32,243 nucleotides of DNA from assembly GCA_022799175.1 (NCBI GenBank), contig JAAWNY010000032.1:1-32243 (forward strand), written 5' to 3'. Positions within the stretch are counted from its first letter, which is position 1; each line of letters begins with the position of its first letter. Made by a program: the position numbers and the translations under genes. Origin of the DNA: Lachnospiraceae bacterium (GTDB lineage Bacteria > Bacillota > Clostridia > Lachnospirales > Lachnospiraceae). The notes below the pieces were generated by a model. It saw only the letters and a list, made by a program, of their open reading frames with translations, did no database searches and was not told the origin of the DNA. Of this stretch, positions 1 through 7,286 are shown in pieces.

Positions 1-1
1 T

Positions 2-103
2 GTAATGTTATCAGAAGATGTAATAATAAAAAAGTTAAAGGAAAAATTTCGAGTAACAGAAGAAGCAGCAAAAATATACTTGAAAGAAGTGGAAAAGGCA
101 TAG
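2..103 (+). CDS. C-terminal fragment of an Rpn/PD-(D/E)XK nuclease-like small protein (partial at left edge)
   Basis: An open frame enters from the left edge and ends at TAG 101-103. About 33 residues are visible, with an internal ATG at 5. The sequence ends in VTEEAAKIYLKEVEKA, closely matching the end of the next gene (LTEETAETYLKEIC). A tail of the form DVIxKxLxEKxxxTEExAxxYLKE is common at the C-terminus of Rpn-type transposase-like nucleases and of the many small orphan proteins derived from them in Clostridia. No catalytic region is visible, so activity cannot be judged. Without sequence to the left I cannot tell whether this is the end of a full-length protein or a short remnant. Confidence 0.45.
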   Translation, partial: VMLSEDVIIKKLKEKFRVTEEAAKIYLKEVEKA

Positions 104-147
104 CCTTCATTTTTCAACTGATATTCTCAGAAAGTGAGGTGTCGCTT

Positions 148-333
148 ATGTGTAATTTAAGTAAGGGTGTGGAGGAGAAAGAAATTCAAAAGGGAATTGA
201 TAAAGGAATAACAGCTATGATTTTAACACTGAAAGAGCTACAAATATCAAGTGACGTTATTCTGAAACAAATCTGTGAAAAGATTGGTCTGACAGAAGAA
301 ACAGCAGAAACGTACTTAAAAGAAATATGTTAA
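148..333 (+). CDS. Small Rpn-tail-like protein, 61 aa
   Basis: The protein begins MCNLSKGVEEKEIQKGIDKG and ends LTEETAETYLKEIC. I chose ATG 148 because GAGGT at 136-140 lies about seven bases upstream; a GTG at 139 in the same frame overlaps that site. The charged glycine-containing stretch (EEKEIQKGIDKGI) followed by a small helical tail is the pattern seen at the end of Rpn-family PD-(D/E)XK proteins and of short Clostridial orphans derived from them. It has no nuclease core. It is probably a diverged tandem copy of the fragment just upstream. Function is unknown; it could be a decayed remnant or a small regulatory or dimerising protein. Confidence 0.5.
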   Translation: MCNLSKGVEEKEIQKGIDKGITAMILTLKELQISSDVILKQICEKIGLTEETAETYLKEIC

Positions 334-336
334 ATA

Positions 337-371
337 TTTCAGGCAGAGCATTTTTTGTGTTCTGTCTGAAA
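337..371 (+). terminator. Hairpin after the Rpn-tail genes
   Basis: TTTCAGGCAGA (337-347) pairs with TCTGTCTGAAA (361-371) through one G-U pair, giving an 11-bp stem over a T-rich loop. There is no clean T-run afterwards, so it may stabilise the 3' end or terminate weakly. Confidence 0.45.
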
Positions 372-439
372 TAATATTACGAGATTTTTCGCACTTAGTT
401 ACATTATGGAGAGAGGCAAGTGGCTTCTAAAAGATATTC

Positions 440-468
440 TTGTTTTTCCTCGCCTTCCGTGGTATAAT
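440..468 (+). promoter_or_regulatory. Sigma-A type promoter for the secreted protein at 567
   Basis: TTGTTT (440-445), a 17-base spacer and a perfect TATAAT (463-468) lie about 100 bases before the start codon at 567. AAGGAG at 550-555 is the ribosome site. Confidence 0.6.
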
Positions 469-566
469 ATGGCAATAATTGTTGCCCAATAAGATAAAAT
501 TGTTACCTATAAATCTAACAATCACCTGTGAATCGGTGAATGTAAAAACAAGGAGATACAAAAATT

Positions 567-1214
567 ATGAGAAGAACAGTAAAGTATGCCACAGTTCTGA
601 TGGCAGGATTGATGATGACAGTCTGGGGAGGTACAGTCGCCCTGGCTGGTGAGTGGAATTTTACAGGGCCGGAGAGTTGGCAGTGGGAATACCGTGACGA
701 TAACGGAAGCCGGGCAGGCGCCGGATGGAAAGAGATTGACGGATCCTGGTATCATTTTGACGCCAATGGTTATCTCGATACCGGCTATCGGCGGTTTGAG
801 GAAAGTGGCCCCTGGTATTATCTTTCTGCAACAGATGATGAGAATATCGGGAAAATGGCCACATCAGGTGAGTGGGAATTTGGATCTATTCAGCCAGACG
901 GAACCTTCTACTGTCTGATTCCCATGCTTGACGGACAATCGGGAGTTGTTCTGTGCAACTACCAGGAAGAAACCGGATTCCAGCCAGTGAAGACGAGCAG
1001 CCTTGGCTGGTATAATGATATCTTTAAAGTACTTGCTACCATGGAACCGGCGGACGGAGAACAAATTACCCGGCAGTTTCAGCTTCCGGCAGATTGGAAG
1101 ACCCTATGCCCCAATCCATTCCTGCATGCAATGGTCAGAGGTGGTAACTACGACGCTTATACGTGGTCTGTCAGTGAAGAAAATGTGCTGACAGTTACCG
1201 GATACTACTATTAA
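567..1214 (+). CDS. Secreted protein with choline/cell-wall-binding-type repeats, 215 aa
   Basis: A typical signal peptide (MRRTVK, a hydrophobic core, then ALAGEW) occupies residues 1 to about 28. Residues 29-100 carry aromatic-glycine modules (GWKEIDGSWYHFDANGYLDTGY, then PWYYLSA) of the CW_binding_1/glucan-binding type, which attach proteins to choline-bearing or other wall polymers. The remaining 115 residues have no domain I recognise. The protein is probably exported and wall-associated. It has its own promoter and ribosome site, and a second wall-binding-repeat gene lies directly downstream with its own promoter. Few repeats are present, so tight anchoring is uncertain. I infer no enzymatic activity. 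Confidence 0.75.
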   Translation: MRRTVKYATVLMAGLMMTVWGGTVALAGEWNFTGPESWQWEYRDDNGSRAGAGWKEIDGSWYHFDANGYLDTGYRRFEESGPWYYLSATDDENIGKMATSGEWEFGSIQPDGTFYCLIPMLDGQSGVVLCNYQEETGFQPVKTSSLGWYNDIFKVLATMEPADGEQITRQFQLPADWKTLCPNPFLHAMVRGGNYDAYTWSVSEENVLTVTGYYY

Positions 1215-1307
1215 GACAGAACAAAACAGACCAGATTGCATTTTTCTGAAATCGGTGAACTGCAATTTTGACCTATAAAATTATAAGAAAAGAAAAGGAA
1301 GAAATAG

Positions 1308-1336
1308 TTGAATTTGTGGTAAAGCTGTTTTATACT
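1308..1336 (+). promoter_or_regulatory. Promoter for the FN3/wall-binding protein
   Basis: TTGAAT (1308-1313), a 17-base spacer and TATACT (1331-1336) lie 40 bases before ATG 1376. This placement argues against the longer frame beginning at 1268, because that start would lie upstream of the promoter. Confidence 0.6.
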
Positions 1337-1375
1337 GGAAAGTATCAGATTATTAAAGAAACAGGAGGAGTAAAG

Positions 1376-2368
1376 ATGAAACTGCAACAGATGGGAAAGC
1401 GTCTGGTAGTTGTCTCAGCAGTGATGATTTTGTCGGCAGTGACAGCGATGACTGTGTGGGGGAAGACAAGGTTAGAGACGGTGTCAGATGTTTATTGGAA
1501 CGATGAGGACGATAATGAAAGTAAGATAACGGAGGCAGTCTGGGAGCCGGTGGAGGATGCCAGCCAGTATGAGATTTATCTTTATCGAGATGGAAGTAAA
1601 GTAGGGGAAGTTACAGTTAAGTCCAGCAAGAATAGCTACAATTTTAAGCGCAAGATGGATAAGGAAGGGGAATACACTTTCCGGGTACGTGCGCTACCAA
1701 AGAAAAACAGCAGTGAATATTCGAATAGTGCATGGTCAGAATATTCAGACGGGCTCTACATCACAGAGGCTCGTGCGGAATATAATAAGAGCGGAAAGCA
1801 AGAAGATACCAGCAAAAGTGGACCAGGAATGCCTGTAGGGGGGGAGACTTCTCCAGAAGGAAGCGGAGAAACCACGGCAGAAACGAACAACGAAGTCCTG
1901 GCCGAGAACAGCAAAAAGCCTGTTGAAGAGAATACTAGTGATGAAAAAGTGCTAGCTGAGAACAGCAAAAAGCCTGTTGCTGGAGACGGCAGCAACACTT
2001 CGGGAGCGGATAGTCAGCAGCAGTCTCAGACTTCAGATTCCCAGCCCAAGACCGGTGCATGGGTGGAGGATAATACAGGCTGGTGGTATCGTTGGTCTGA
2101 TGGCAGTTATCCGGCGGGTAGCTGGTTCCAGGATCCGGCAGATGGAAAGTATTATATGCTTGATGGTCAGGGATATATGAGAACGGGCTGGATTGATTGG
2201 AATGAGAAACGCTATTATTGCGATCGGGCAGGAGTTCCTTCTGGCGCTATGGTGACAGGAGAACATTATATCGATGGCATGCTTTATCGTTTTGATGACT
2301 CTGGAGCCATGATCGATGAATCCATCACATCTGGAGGCTCTTCTTCTCGGGTAGACGATGAGGATTAA
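1376..2368 (+). CDS. Secreted fibronectin-III-like protein with C-terminal wall-binding repeats, 330 aa
   Basis: ATG 1376 is preceded by AGGAGG (1363-1368) and starts a signal peptide (MKLQQMGKRLVVV, hydrophobic stretch, AMTVWGKT). Residues about 45-130 form an FN3-like beta module with WEPVEDASQYEIYLYRDG and the ending FRVRALPKKN. A low-complexity Ser/Thr/Glu linker follows, with two AENSKKPV units spaced 18 codons apart. Residues about 230-320 are choline-binding-type repeats (NTGWWYRWSDGSYPAGSW, KYYMLDGQGYMRTGW, RYYCDRAGVPSGAM). The architecture of exported FN3, flexible spacer and wall-binding tail suggests a surface adhesin or scaffold. No catalytic motif is visible. Confidence 0.8.
   Translation: MKLQQMGKRLVVVSAVMILSAVTAMTVWGKTRLETVSDVYWNDEDDNESKITEAVWEPVEDASQYEIYLYRDGSKVGEVTVKSSKNSYNFKRKMDKEGEYTFRVRALPKKNSSEYSNSAWSEYSDGLYITEARAEYNKSGKQEDTSKSGPGMPVGGETSPEGSGETTAETNNEVLAENSKKPVEENTSDEKVLAENSKKPVAGDGSNTSGADSQQQSQTSDSQPKTGAWVEDNTGWWYRWSDGSYPAGSWFQDPADGKYYMLDGQGYMRTGWIDWNEKRYYCDRAGVPSGAMVTGEHYIDGMLYRFDDSGAMIDESITSGGSSSRVDDED
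1904..1979 (+). repeat. Two 22-bp direct repeats, period 54 bp
   Basis: The same 22 bases, beginning GAGAACAGCAAAAAGCC, occur at 1904-1925 and 1958-1979. The 54-bp period equals 18 codons, so gain or loss of a unit would keep frame. They encode ENSKKPV in the linker of the surface protein. Confidence 0.85.
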
Positions 2369-2424
2369 TTTTTAATCATATTTAAATAACAAGTGGAATC
2401 AGGCAAGTAGCAGAATCGCTGTAC

Positions 2425-2450
2425 ATATTTTGCCCCTCTCTTCATATATT
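2425..2450 (+). promoter_or_regulatory. Probable sigma-E promoter of the spoIIIA operon
   Basis: ATATTT (2425-2430) and CATATATT (2443-2450) resemble the mother-cell sigma-E consensus (ATA, about 16 bases, CATACANT). The site lies about 75 bases before the first gene of an operon that sigma-E transcribes in Bacillus subtilis. Confidence 0.5.
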
Positions 2451-2524
2451 GTATTAGAAGCAGAAATACCGCATGGTATTGGCAGAGCTGTTTGTAAGAC
2501 AATTAGGAAGGGAGGGGTATTTTT

Positions 2525-3496
2525 ATCGACAAACGGGACGAGTTAATCCGAATTTTTTCTAAAGATATCAGAAATATTCTCAGGCAGTTACCTGTGGATT
2601 TCCAGGAAGTACAAGAAATCCGTATGCGGGTGCATGCGCCGCTTCTTATCATTCATAATAATCATGAATTTTATATTACTCCTGAAGGAAAATTAAGTAG
2701 AAATTCTGGCGAAGCCTGCCAGGTCAGCAAAAAGGATCTGAAAGAAACTCTAGAATATATGAGTGATTATTCTTTATATGCTTTTGAAGAAGAGTTGAAG
2801 CAAGGATTTATCACGATTCAAGGAGGTCATCGGATTGGTATTGCGGGAAAGACGATAACAGATGAAAAAGGAATCCGAAGCATGAAGTTTATTTCCTTTC
2901 TTAATATTCGACTGTCTCATCAGATTCGAGGATGCGCGGATCGGGTATTGCCTTATCTGTATGAGAAACAGGAGGTTTTACATACGTTGATTGTATCGCC
3001 TCCCCGCTGTGGAAAGACGACTCTTTTGCGAGATGTGATCCGACAGATATCCAATGGTACCGGACAAGAAGCTGGGATGACGGTAGGAGTGGTGGATGAA
3101 CGATCCGAGATTGGCGCTTGCTATCAGGGAGTGCCGCAGAATGAGTTGGGCATCCGTACGGACATTTTGGATTGTTGTCCAAAGGCATTGGGAATGATGA
3201 TGCTGATTCGGACCATGTCTCCCCAGGTGATTGCTGTGGACGAGATTGGCAGCCGGGAAGATCTAGAGGCCATGGAATATGTGATGAATTGTGGTTGTAA
3301 GCTGATTGCCACAGTACATGGAAATTCCATTGATGATATTCGTCAGAAGCCGGTTCTGCGCAGGCTGATACAAGAGCGTTGGTTTGAACGCTATGTGGTG
3401 TTAAACGGTCGCAAAAGACCTGGTAATGTGGAGCAGATCTACGATGCCCGAGGAACGAGGTTGTACCCGTCCGGAGAGAATGCTTATGGCAATTAG
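2525..3496 (+). CDS. spoIIIAA: Stage III sporulation protein AA (ATPase), atypical start
   Basis: SpoIIIAA is the mother-cell ATPase of the SpoIIIA-SpoIIQ channel between mother cell and forespore. It is a secretion-type AAA ATPase. The protein shows EIRMRVHAPLLI near the N-terminus, a Walker A loop (PPRCGKTTLLRD) about 160 residues in, and an acidic Walker B-like strand (VIAVDEIGS). The nearest standard start is GTG 2594, but the frame stays open upstream. It encodes IDKRDELIRIFSKDIRNILR, which looks like the normal family N-terminus with ATC at 2525 where Met is expected. GGGAGGGG (2510-2517) sits seven bases before that ATC. I therefore give 2525 as the likely biological start; 2594 is the conservative alternative. 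It overlaps spoIIIAB. Confidence 0.88.
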   Translation: MDKRDELIRIFSKDIRNILRQLPVDFQEVQEIRMRVHAPLLIIHNNHEFYITPEGKLSRNSGEACQVSKKDLKETLEYMSDYSLYAFEEELKQGFITIQGGHRIGIAGKTITDEKGIRSMKFISFLNIRLSHQIRGCADRVLPYLYEKQEVLHTLIVSPPRCGKTTLLRDVIRQISNGTGQEAGMTVGVVDERSEIGACYQGVPQNELGIRTDILDCCPKALGMMMLIRTMSPQVIAVDEIGSREDLEAMEYVMNCGCKLIATVHGNSIDDIRQKPVLRRLIQERWFERYVVLNGRKRPGNVEQIYDARGTRLYPSGENAYGN

Positions 3497-4019
3497 TTTT
3501 TTTCTGAAAACGACAGGCGCCGTAATGATGGTGATGGGATCCTCTGGCTATGGGGCTTGGATGGCCGGAAATTACCGAAACCGTCTTTTGCTACTAGAGC
3601 AGCTCCGACAGATGATTTTTCTTTTGAAGGGACAGATCACCTATGCGAATGCTCCTTTGCCGGAGGCTTTTGAAGCAGTGGGAAAGCGCACCAAAGGAGT
3701 GCTGGCGGATCTGTTTATGCGGGTTTCGGAGCGCATGGAAGATCAGCAGGGAGAACCATTTTGTCAGATCTGGAAAGAAGAAGTAGAAAAGATGAATGTA
3801 GAGGGGACATTGACAAAAGAGGACAGGCAGTCACTGGCCGGGTTGGGGGAGCATCTAGGATTTATGGATTGTGAGATGCAGGAAAGAAATTTGCTGCTTT
3901 ATTTGGAGCAGCTGGATCTGGTGATTGAAGAATTGCGGAGTCATCGACAAGAACGATGCCGGTTGTACACTAGCCTGGGCGTGATGGCTGGAATATTTTT
4001 GGCAGTCCTGCTGTTGTGA
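3486..4019 (+). CDS. spoIIIAB: Stage III sporulation protein AB
   Basis: This is a 177-residue membrane-anchored SpoIIIAB, a mother-cell component of the SpoIIIA transport complex that resembles GspF-type proteins. An N-terminal membrane segment (MAISFFLKTTGAVMMVMG) is followed by a long helical region (RNRLLLLEQLRQMIFLLKGQ, then YANAPLPEAFEAVGKR) and a C-terminal hydrophobic anchor ending GIFLAVLLL. ATG 3486 fits GGAGAG at 3473-3478 better than ATG 3480, which is too close. The start overlaps the end of spoIIIAA by 11 bases, implying translational coupling. Confidence 0.93.
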   Translation: MAISFFLKTTGAVMMVMGSSGYGAWMAGNYRNRLLLLEQLRQMIFLLKGQITYANAPLPEAFEAVGKRTKGVLADLFMRVSERMEDQQGEPFCQIWKEEVEKMNVEGTLTKEDRQSLAGLGEHLGFMDCEMQERNLLLYLEQLDLVIEELRSHRQERCRLYTSLGVMAGIFLAVLLL

Positions 4020-4030
4020 CAGGTGTATCT

Positions 4031-4077
4031 TTTCCTGACACGATCTGGATTTGCTCAGAGAATGGTGGTTCAGGAAA
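4031..4077 (+). other. Intra-operon inverted repeat between spoIIIAB and spoIIIAC
   Basis: TTTCCTGA (4031-4038) and TCAGGAAA (4070-4077) are perfect complements around a 31-base loop in the 85-base gap. It may form a processing or attenuation hairpin; no T-run follows. Confidence 0.35.
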
Positions 4078-4104
4078 GGAAACACGGGGAAAGGAGGAAA
4101 ATCT

Positions 4105-4299
4105 ATGGGAGTCAATCTGATTTTCAGAATCGCAGCAGTAGGAATCCTGGTTTCGGTGATTTGTCAGGTATTAAAACATAGTGGGCGGGAGGAACAGGCA
4201 TTTCTGACCAGTCTGGCAGGTCTGATATTAGTACTCTTCTGGATGGTGCCCTACATTTATGAACTGTTTGATACTATTAAAAATCTGTTTGCATTGTAG
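4105..4299 (+). CDS. spoIIIAC: Stage III sporulation protein AC
   Basis: This 64-residue protein has two membrane helices (LIFRIAAVGILVSVICQVL and FLTSLAGLILVLFWMVPYIY), as expected for SpoIIIAC, a tiny integral membrane part of the feeding-tube complex. ATG 4105 follows a strong GGAGGA site, whereas an upstream in-frame start at 4051 would add non-homologous residues. The order between AB and AD supports the call. Confidence 0.92.
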   Translation: MGVNLIFRIAAVGILVSVICQVLKHSGREEQAFLTSLAGLILVLFWMVPYIYELFDTIKNLFAL

Positions 4300-4310
4300 A
4301 GGAAAAGCTT

Positions 4311-4697
4311 ATGACAGTGATTACTATTGGGGTTGTGGGAATAATAACCGTGATGCTGGCAGTACAGATGAAAGGAGTCAAAGGAGAATATGCCACTTAT
4401 CTGGCAGCAGCCGGGGGGTGTCTGATATTTTTTTATGGTGTGGGGAAGCTGGAAACTATTTTGGATGCCATGAGACAGATTCAGGAGATGGTCCGGATTA
4501 ATCGGGTATATTTGACTACACTGCTAAAAATCACCGGAATTACATATATTGCCGAATTTGCTTCGGGAATCTGCCGGGATGCTGGTTATGGGGCAATCGG
4601 AAGTCAAATTGAGATATTTGGAAAATTGTCGATTTTGGCAGTCAGTATGCCGATTGTACTGGCGTTACTGGAAACCCTGCAGAGGCTGCTGATATGA
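4311..4697 (+). CDS. spoIIIAD: Stage III sporulation protein AD
   Basis: This is a 128-residue integral membrane protein. It opens with MTVITIGVVGIITVMLAVQM and has three or four hydrophobic helices. The segment ITYIAEFASGICRDAGYGAIG matches the most conserved part of SpoIIIAD and SpoIIIAC-like proteins. It starts 11 bases after spoIIIAC, and its stop overlaps the spoIIIAE start in an ATGA arrangement, so translation of AD and AE is probably coupled. Confidence 0.93.
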   Translation: MTVITIGVVGIITVMLAVQMKGVKGEYATYLAAAGGCLIFFYGVGKLETILDAMRQIQEMVRINRVYLTTLLKITGITYIAEFASGICRDAGYGAIGSQIEIFGKLSILAVSMPIVLALLETLQRLLI

Positions 4698-5872
4698 GAG
4701 GATTCGGGAGAAAAAAGAAAGTATGGAAAATTAGATGTCTGCCGGGACTAATTTTGTTGGGGATGCTGTTGTTTTGTTTCCCGGTTTTTGGCTCAGAATG
4801 GTTGCCGGTGGACGGGATACCAGGCGAAGACTGGAGTGAGCTGGATCAATTTTTACAACAGCAAAGGGGAGAGCAAGAAGAATTCCTTACTTTTCGTGAT
4901 CTGGTAAAAGCATTAATGGAGGGAGACGGGAAAAAGGCAGGAAGAGGAATTCTGACTAGTTTGCATCGCGCTCTTTTTCAGGAGATTTCCCATGGCACGC
5001 AGCTGTGGGGAGAACTATTGGCGGTAGGGTTGGTTGGGGCGGTATTTGCGAATTTTTCTCACATTTTTACGGGAAGCCAAATATCAGAGACAGCATTTTT
5101 TATGACATATTTGCTAGCTCTTACACTTTTGGTTTCCATTTTTTCAGACAGCATGGAGATTGCACAATCGGTATTGGTCCGGCAGATAGAATTTCTTAGA
5201 GTACTGCTTCCCTGCTATTTTTCGGCAGCAGCATGGTCTGGAGGAAGTCTTTCGGCAGCGGCCTGGATGGAGTTTTTTCTTTTTTTGATTGCAGCAGTAC
5301 AATGGTTGTATTTGCGTTTGCTGATACCGATGACCCGGGTATATATTCTGCTGGTAATGGCGGGAAATATGGCAAAGGAGGACATGCTATCCCGCTTGAC
5401 TCAGCTTTTGCAATCGGGGATTCGCTGGGCAACCCGCTCTCTGATCGGTTTAGTAGCAGGTTTTCAACTGGTTCAGGGATTTGTACTGCCTTATGCAGAT
5501 TCGGTACAAACTGCCGGGGTTCAGAAACTTTTACAGGCGATTCCTGGTGTGGGAGACGGTGTGGGAGCTGTGACCAAAATGCTCTTGGGGAGTGGAGTAC
5601 TGCTGAAAAATACAATGGGCGCTGCGGCAGTTGTAATATTGGTGATTTTAAGTGCGGCTCCTCTGCTTAAATTGCTGCTTTTGTTGTTTTTGTATCGAAC
5701 AGCAGCAGGCATCTTGCAGCCGGTGGGAGATAAACGGTTGGTAGCTTGTATTGAAAGTGTGGCAGAGGGACAAAAGATGCTGCTGGGACTGGCAGCAGCC
5801 GGACTTTTGCTGTTCTCTGTCACGATCGGACTGGTTTGCGCAGGGACGAACGGAGCTTATCTGGGAATATAG
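4694..5872 (+). CDS. spoIIIAE: Stage III sporulation protein AE
   Basis: This 392-residue polytopic membrane protein has a probable signal sequence or first helix (residues about 10-30, ending CFPVFGSEW) and a soluble segment. Seven or so hydrophobic helices follow, among them VGLVGAVFANFSHIFTGSQI and the C-terminal LLGLAAAGLLLFSVTIGLV. It is the largest membrane component of the SpoIIIA complex. The start ATG overlaps the spoIIIAD stop by four bases. Length and order are standard for the family. Confidence 0.94.
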   Translation: MRGFGRKKKVWKIRCLPGLILLGMLLFCFPVFGSEWLPVDGIPGEDWSELDQFLQQQRGEQEEFLTFRDLVKALMEGDGKKAGRGILTSLHRALFQEISHGTQLWGELLAVGLVGAVFANFSHIFTGSQISETAFFMTYLLALTLLVSIFSDSMEIAQSVLVRQIEFLRVLLPCYFSAAAWSGGSLSAAAWMEFFLFLIAAVQWLYLRLLIPMTRVYILLVMAGNMAKEDMLSRLTQLLQSGIRWATRSLIGLVAGFQLVQGFVLPYADSVQTAGVQKLLQAIPGVGDGVGAVTKMLLGSGVLLKNTMGAAAVVILVILSAAPLLKLLLLLFLYRTAAGILQPVGDKRLVACIESVAEGQKMLLGLAAAGLLLFSVTIGLVCAGTNGAYLGI

Positions 5873-5918
5873 AATTTAAAGGTGGCAGAGATAAGAAAAC
5901 GGTCAGGAGGAAACGTAG

Positions 5919-6602
5919 TTGTATGAGTGGGTCAAAAATATTACAGGATATTTTTTATTTTTGGCAGTAGTGGAACATCTAATTCCAGGAAAGAAGTATG
6001 AAAAATATTTTCATTTATTTGCGGGTATGATAGCTATCTTGTTAGTACTCCAGCCTTTCGGTAAAAATCTGGGACTGGATGAAAGAATTGCCCATTTTTA
6101 TGAGACTCTGGTATTTCAATATCAGGCAGAAGACTTGCGGGAACAGTTTTTAGGAATCGAGCAGGAACGTCTAGAACAGATGATATCCCGATATGAAGAA
6201 GCTGTGGCAGATGATATCCGTCAGATGGCCAGGGAGTTGGGTTTGACAACGTTTCACTGTCAGGTGCAAATTGAGCAGGAGGAGGGAACGGAGCAATTTG
6301 GGAAAGTAGTCAAGATTTGGCTGGTTGTTAGTGCAGAAGAAGAGGAAAGAGAGGGAACGCTGGCAGAAGAGAGGGAAGCAGTATCAGAGAATGGGGAGAT
6401 AATCCGGCCAGAAGATGTGGTAGTAATAGAGCCGATCACGATTCCGGCGGGGGAGGGGGGAAAAGCAACGAAAGAAGAACAAAAGGAATCCCGAAGAAAG
6501 CAAGAAGTGGAGTATTCCATTATTAGAAGGCTGCGCAGGAAAATTGCATCCTATTATGATCTGGAGGAGGCTTATGTGGAAATTCAAACAATGGAAGGGT
6601 AA
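5919..6602 (+). CDS. spoIIIAF: Stage III sporulation protein AF (TTG start)
   Basis: The frame starts with TTG at 5919, eight bases after AGGAGG (5905-5910), encoding MYEWVKNITGYFLFLAVVEH. Two N-terminal membrane helices (residues about 8-25 and 33-48) precede a soluble charged region. A family hallmark is GKKYEKYFHLFAGMI. The C-terminal half is rich in Glu and Lys. SpoIIIAF is a minor membrane component of the mother-cell complex. Its 3' end overlaps the start of spoIIIAG by 29 bases. Confidence 0.9.
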   Translation: MYEWVKNITGYFLFLAVVEHLIPGKKYEKYFHLFAGMIAILLVLQPFGKNLGLDERIAHFYETLVFQYQAEDLREQFLGIEQERLEQMISRYEEAVADDIRQMARELGLTTFHCQVQIEQEEGTEQFGKVVKIWLVVSAEEEEREGTLAEEREAVSENGEIIRPEDVVVIEPITIPAGEGGKATKEEQKESRRKQEVEYSIIRRLRRKIASYYDLEEAYVEIQTMEG

Positions 6603-7272
6603 GGACAAATGGCTGTTTTTGCTGACAATCGGGATTATTTTATGTATTTTAGCGTTTCCGGCAGAACGGTTGACAAAGAAAAAGGCAGGAGAAGAATACA
6701 GTGCGTCAAGAGGCAGCTTTTTCGCCGAAGATCGACTAGAGGGAGAGAACCAGAAAAACGGGCAATACCAAACGGCTGCAGGAGGTGAAGTTGGTAAAAA
6801 GGAAGATAGAGATACACAAGCCTCAGATTCGGATATGGCAGAGAATGCCCTAGCGGTTATGGCTCGGGTCAGTGACAGTTATGAGGCAGAGTTGGAACAA
6901 CGGGTACAAGAGATTTTGAAAAACGTAGAGGGAGTAGGGAAAGTAGATGTGATGATTGTATTGAAATCTTCCGGTGAGAAGGTGGTACAAGTGGATGGAA
7001 AAAATTCGCATTCTTTGACAGAAGAACAGGACAGCACTGGTGGAACACGTAGAATTGAGAATCAGGAACAAGAACAGAATACGGTGATGGTTTCTGGTAA
7101 TGGGGAAAACGTTCCTGTAATAGCCAAAGAATTGCGTCCAGAGCTTTCTGGAATCATCATTAGTGCGGAGGGTGGAGGAAATCCTGCTATTCAATCAGAA
7201 ATTTCTGCGGCAATGGAAGCATTATTTGGCTTGCCCGCTCATAAGATAAAAGTACTAAAGCGGGTGGAGTAA
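6574..7272 (+). CDS. spoIIIAG: Stage III sporulation protein AG
   Basis: This 232-residue protein has one N-terminal membrane anchor (KDKWLFLLTIGIILCILAFP) and an extracytoplasmic domain reaching into the space between mother cell and forespore. The C-terminal ring-building domain shows VGKVDVMIVLKSSGEKVV and GIIISAEGGGNPAIQSEI, typical of SpoIIIAG, which forms a large ring in B. subtilis. ATG 6574 was chosen because GGAGGAGG lies just before it; a TTG at 6544 lacks a ribosome site. It is embedded in the end of spoIIIAF. Confidence 0.93.
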   Translation: MWKFKQWKGKDKWLFLLTIGIILCILAFPAERLTKKKAGEEYSASRGSFFAEDRLEGENQKNGQYQTAAGGEVGKKEDRDTQASDSDMAENALAVMARVSDSYEAELEQRVQEILKNVEGVGKVDVMIVLKSSGEKVVQVDGKNSHSLTEEQDSTGGTRRIENQEQEQNTVMVSGNGENVPVIAKELRPELSGIIISAEGGGNPAIQSEISAAMEALFGLPAHKIKVLKRVE

Positions 7273-7286
7273 AGGAGTGTTAGATT

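Noticed and set aside
139-333. An active Rpn nuclease or transposase
   Set aside because: Only the C-terminal tail is present; no catalytic PD-(D/E)XK region is visible.
1268-1375. Longer N-terminus for the FN3 surface protein
   Set aside because: It puts a charged segment before the signal peptide, and a good promoter and AGGAGG lie inside it.
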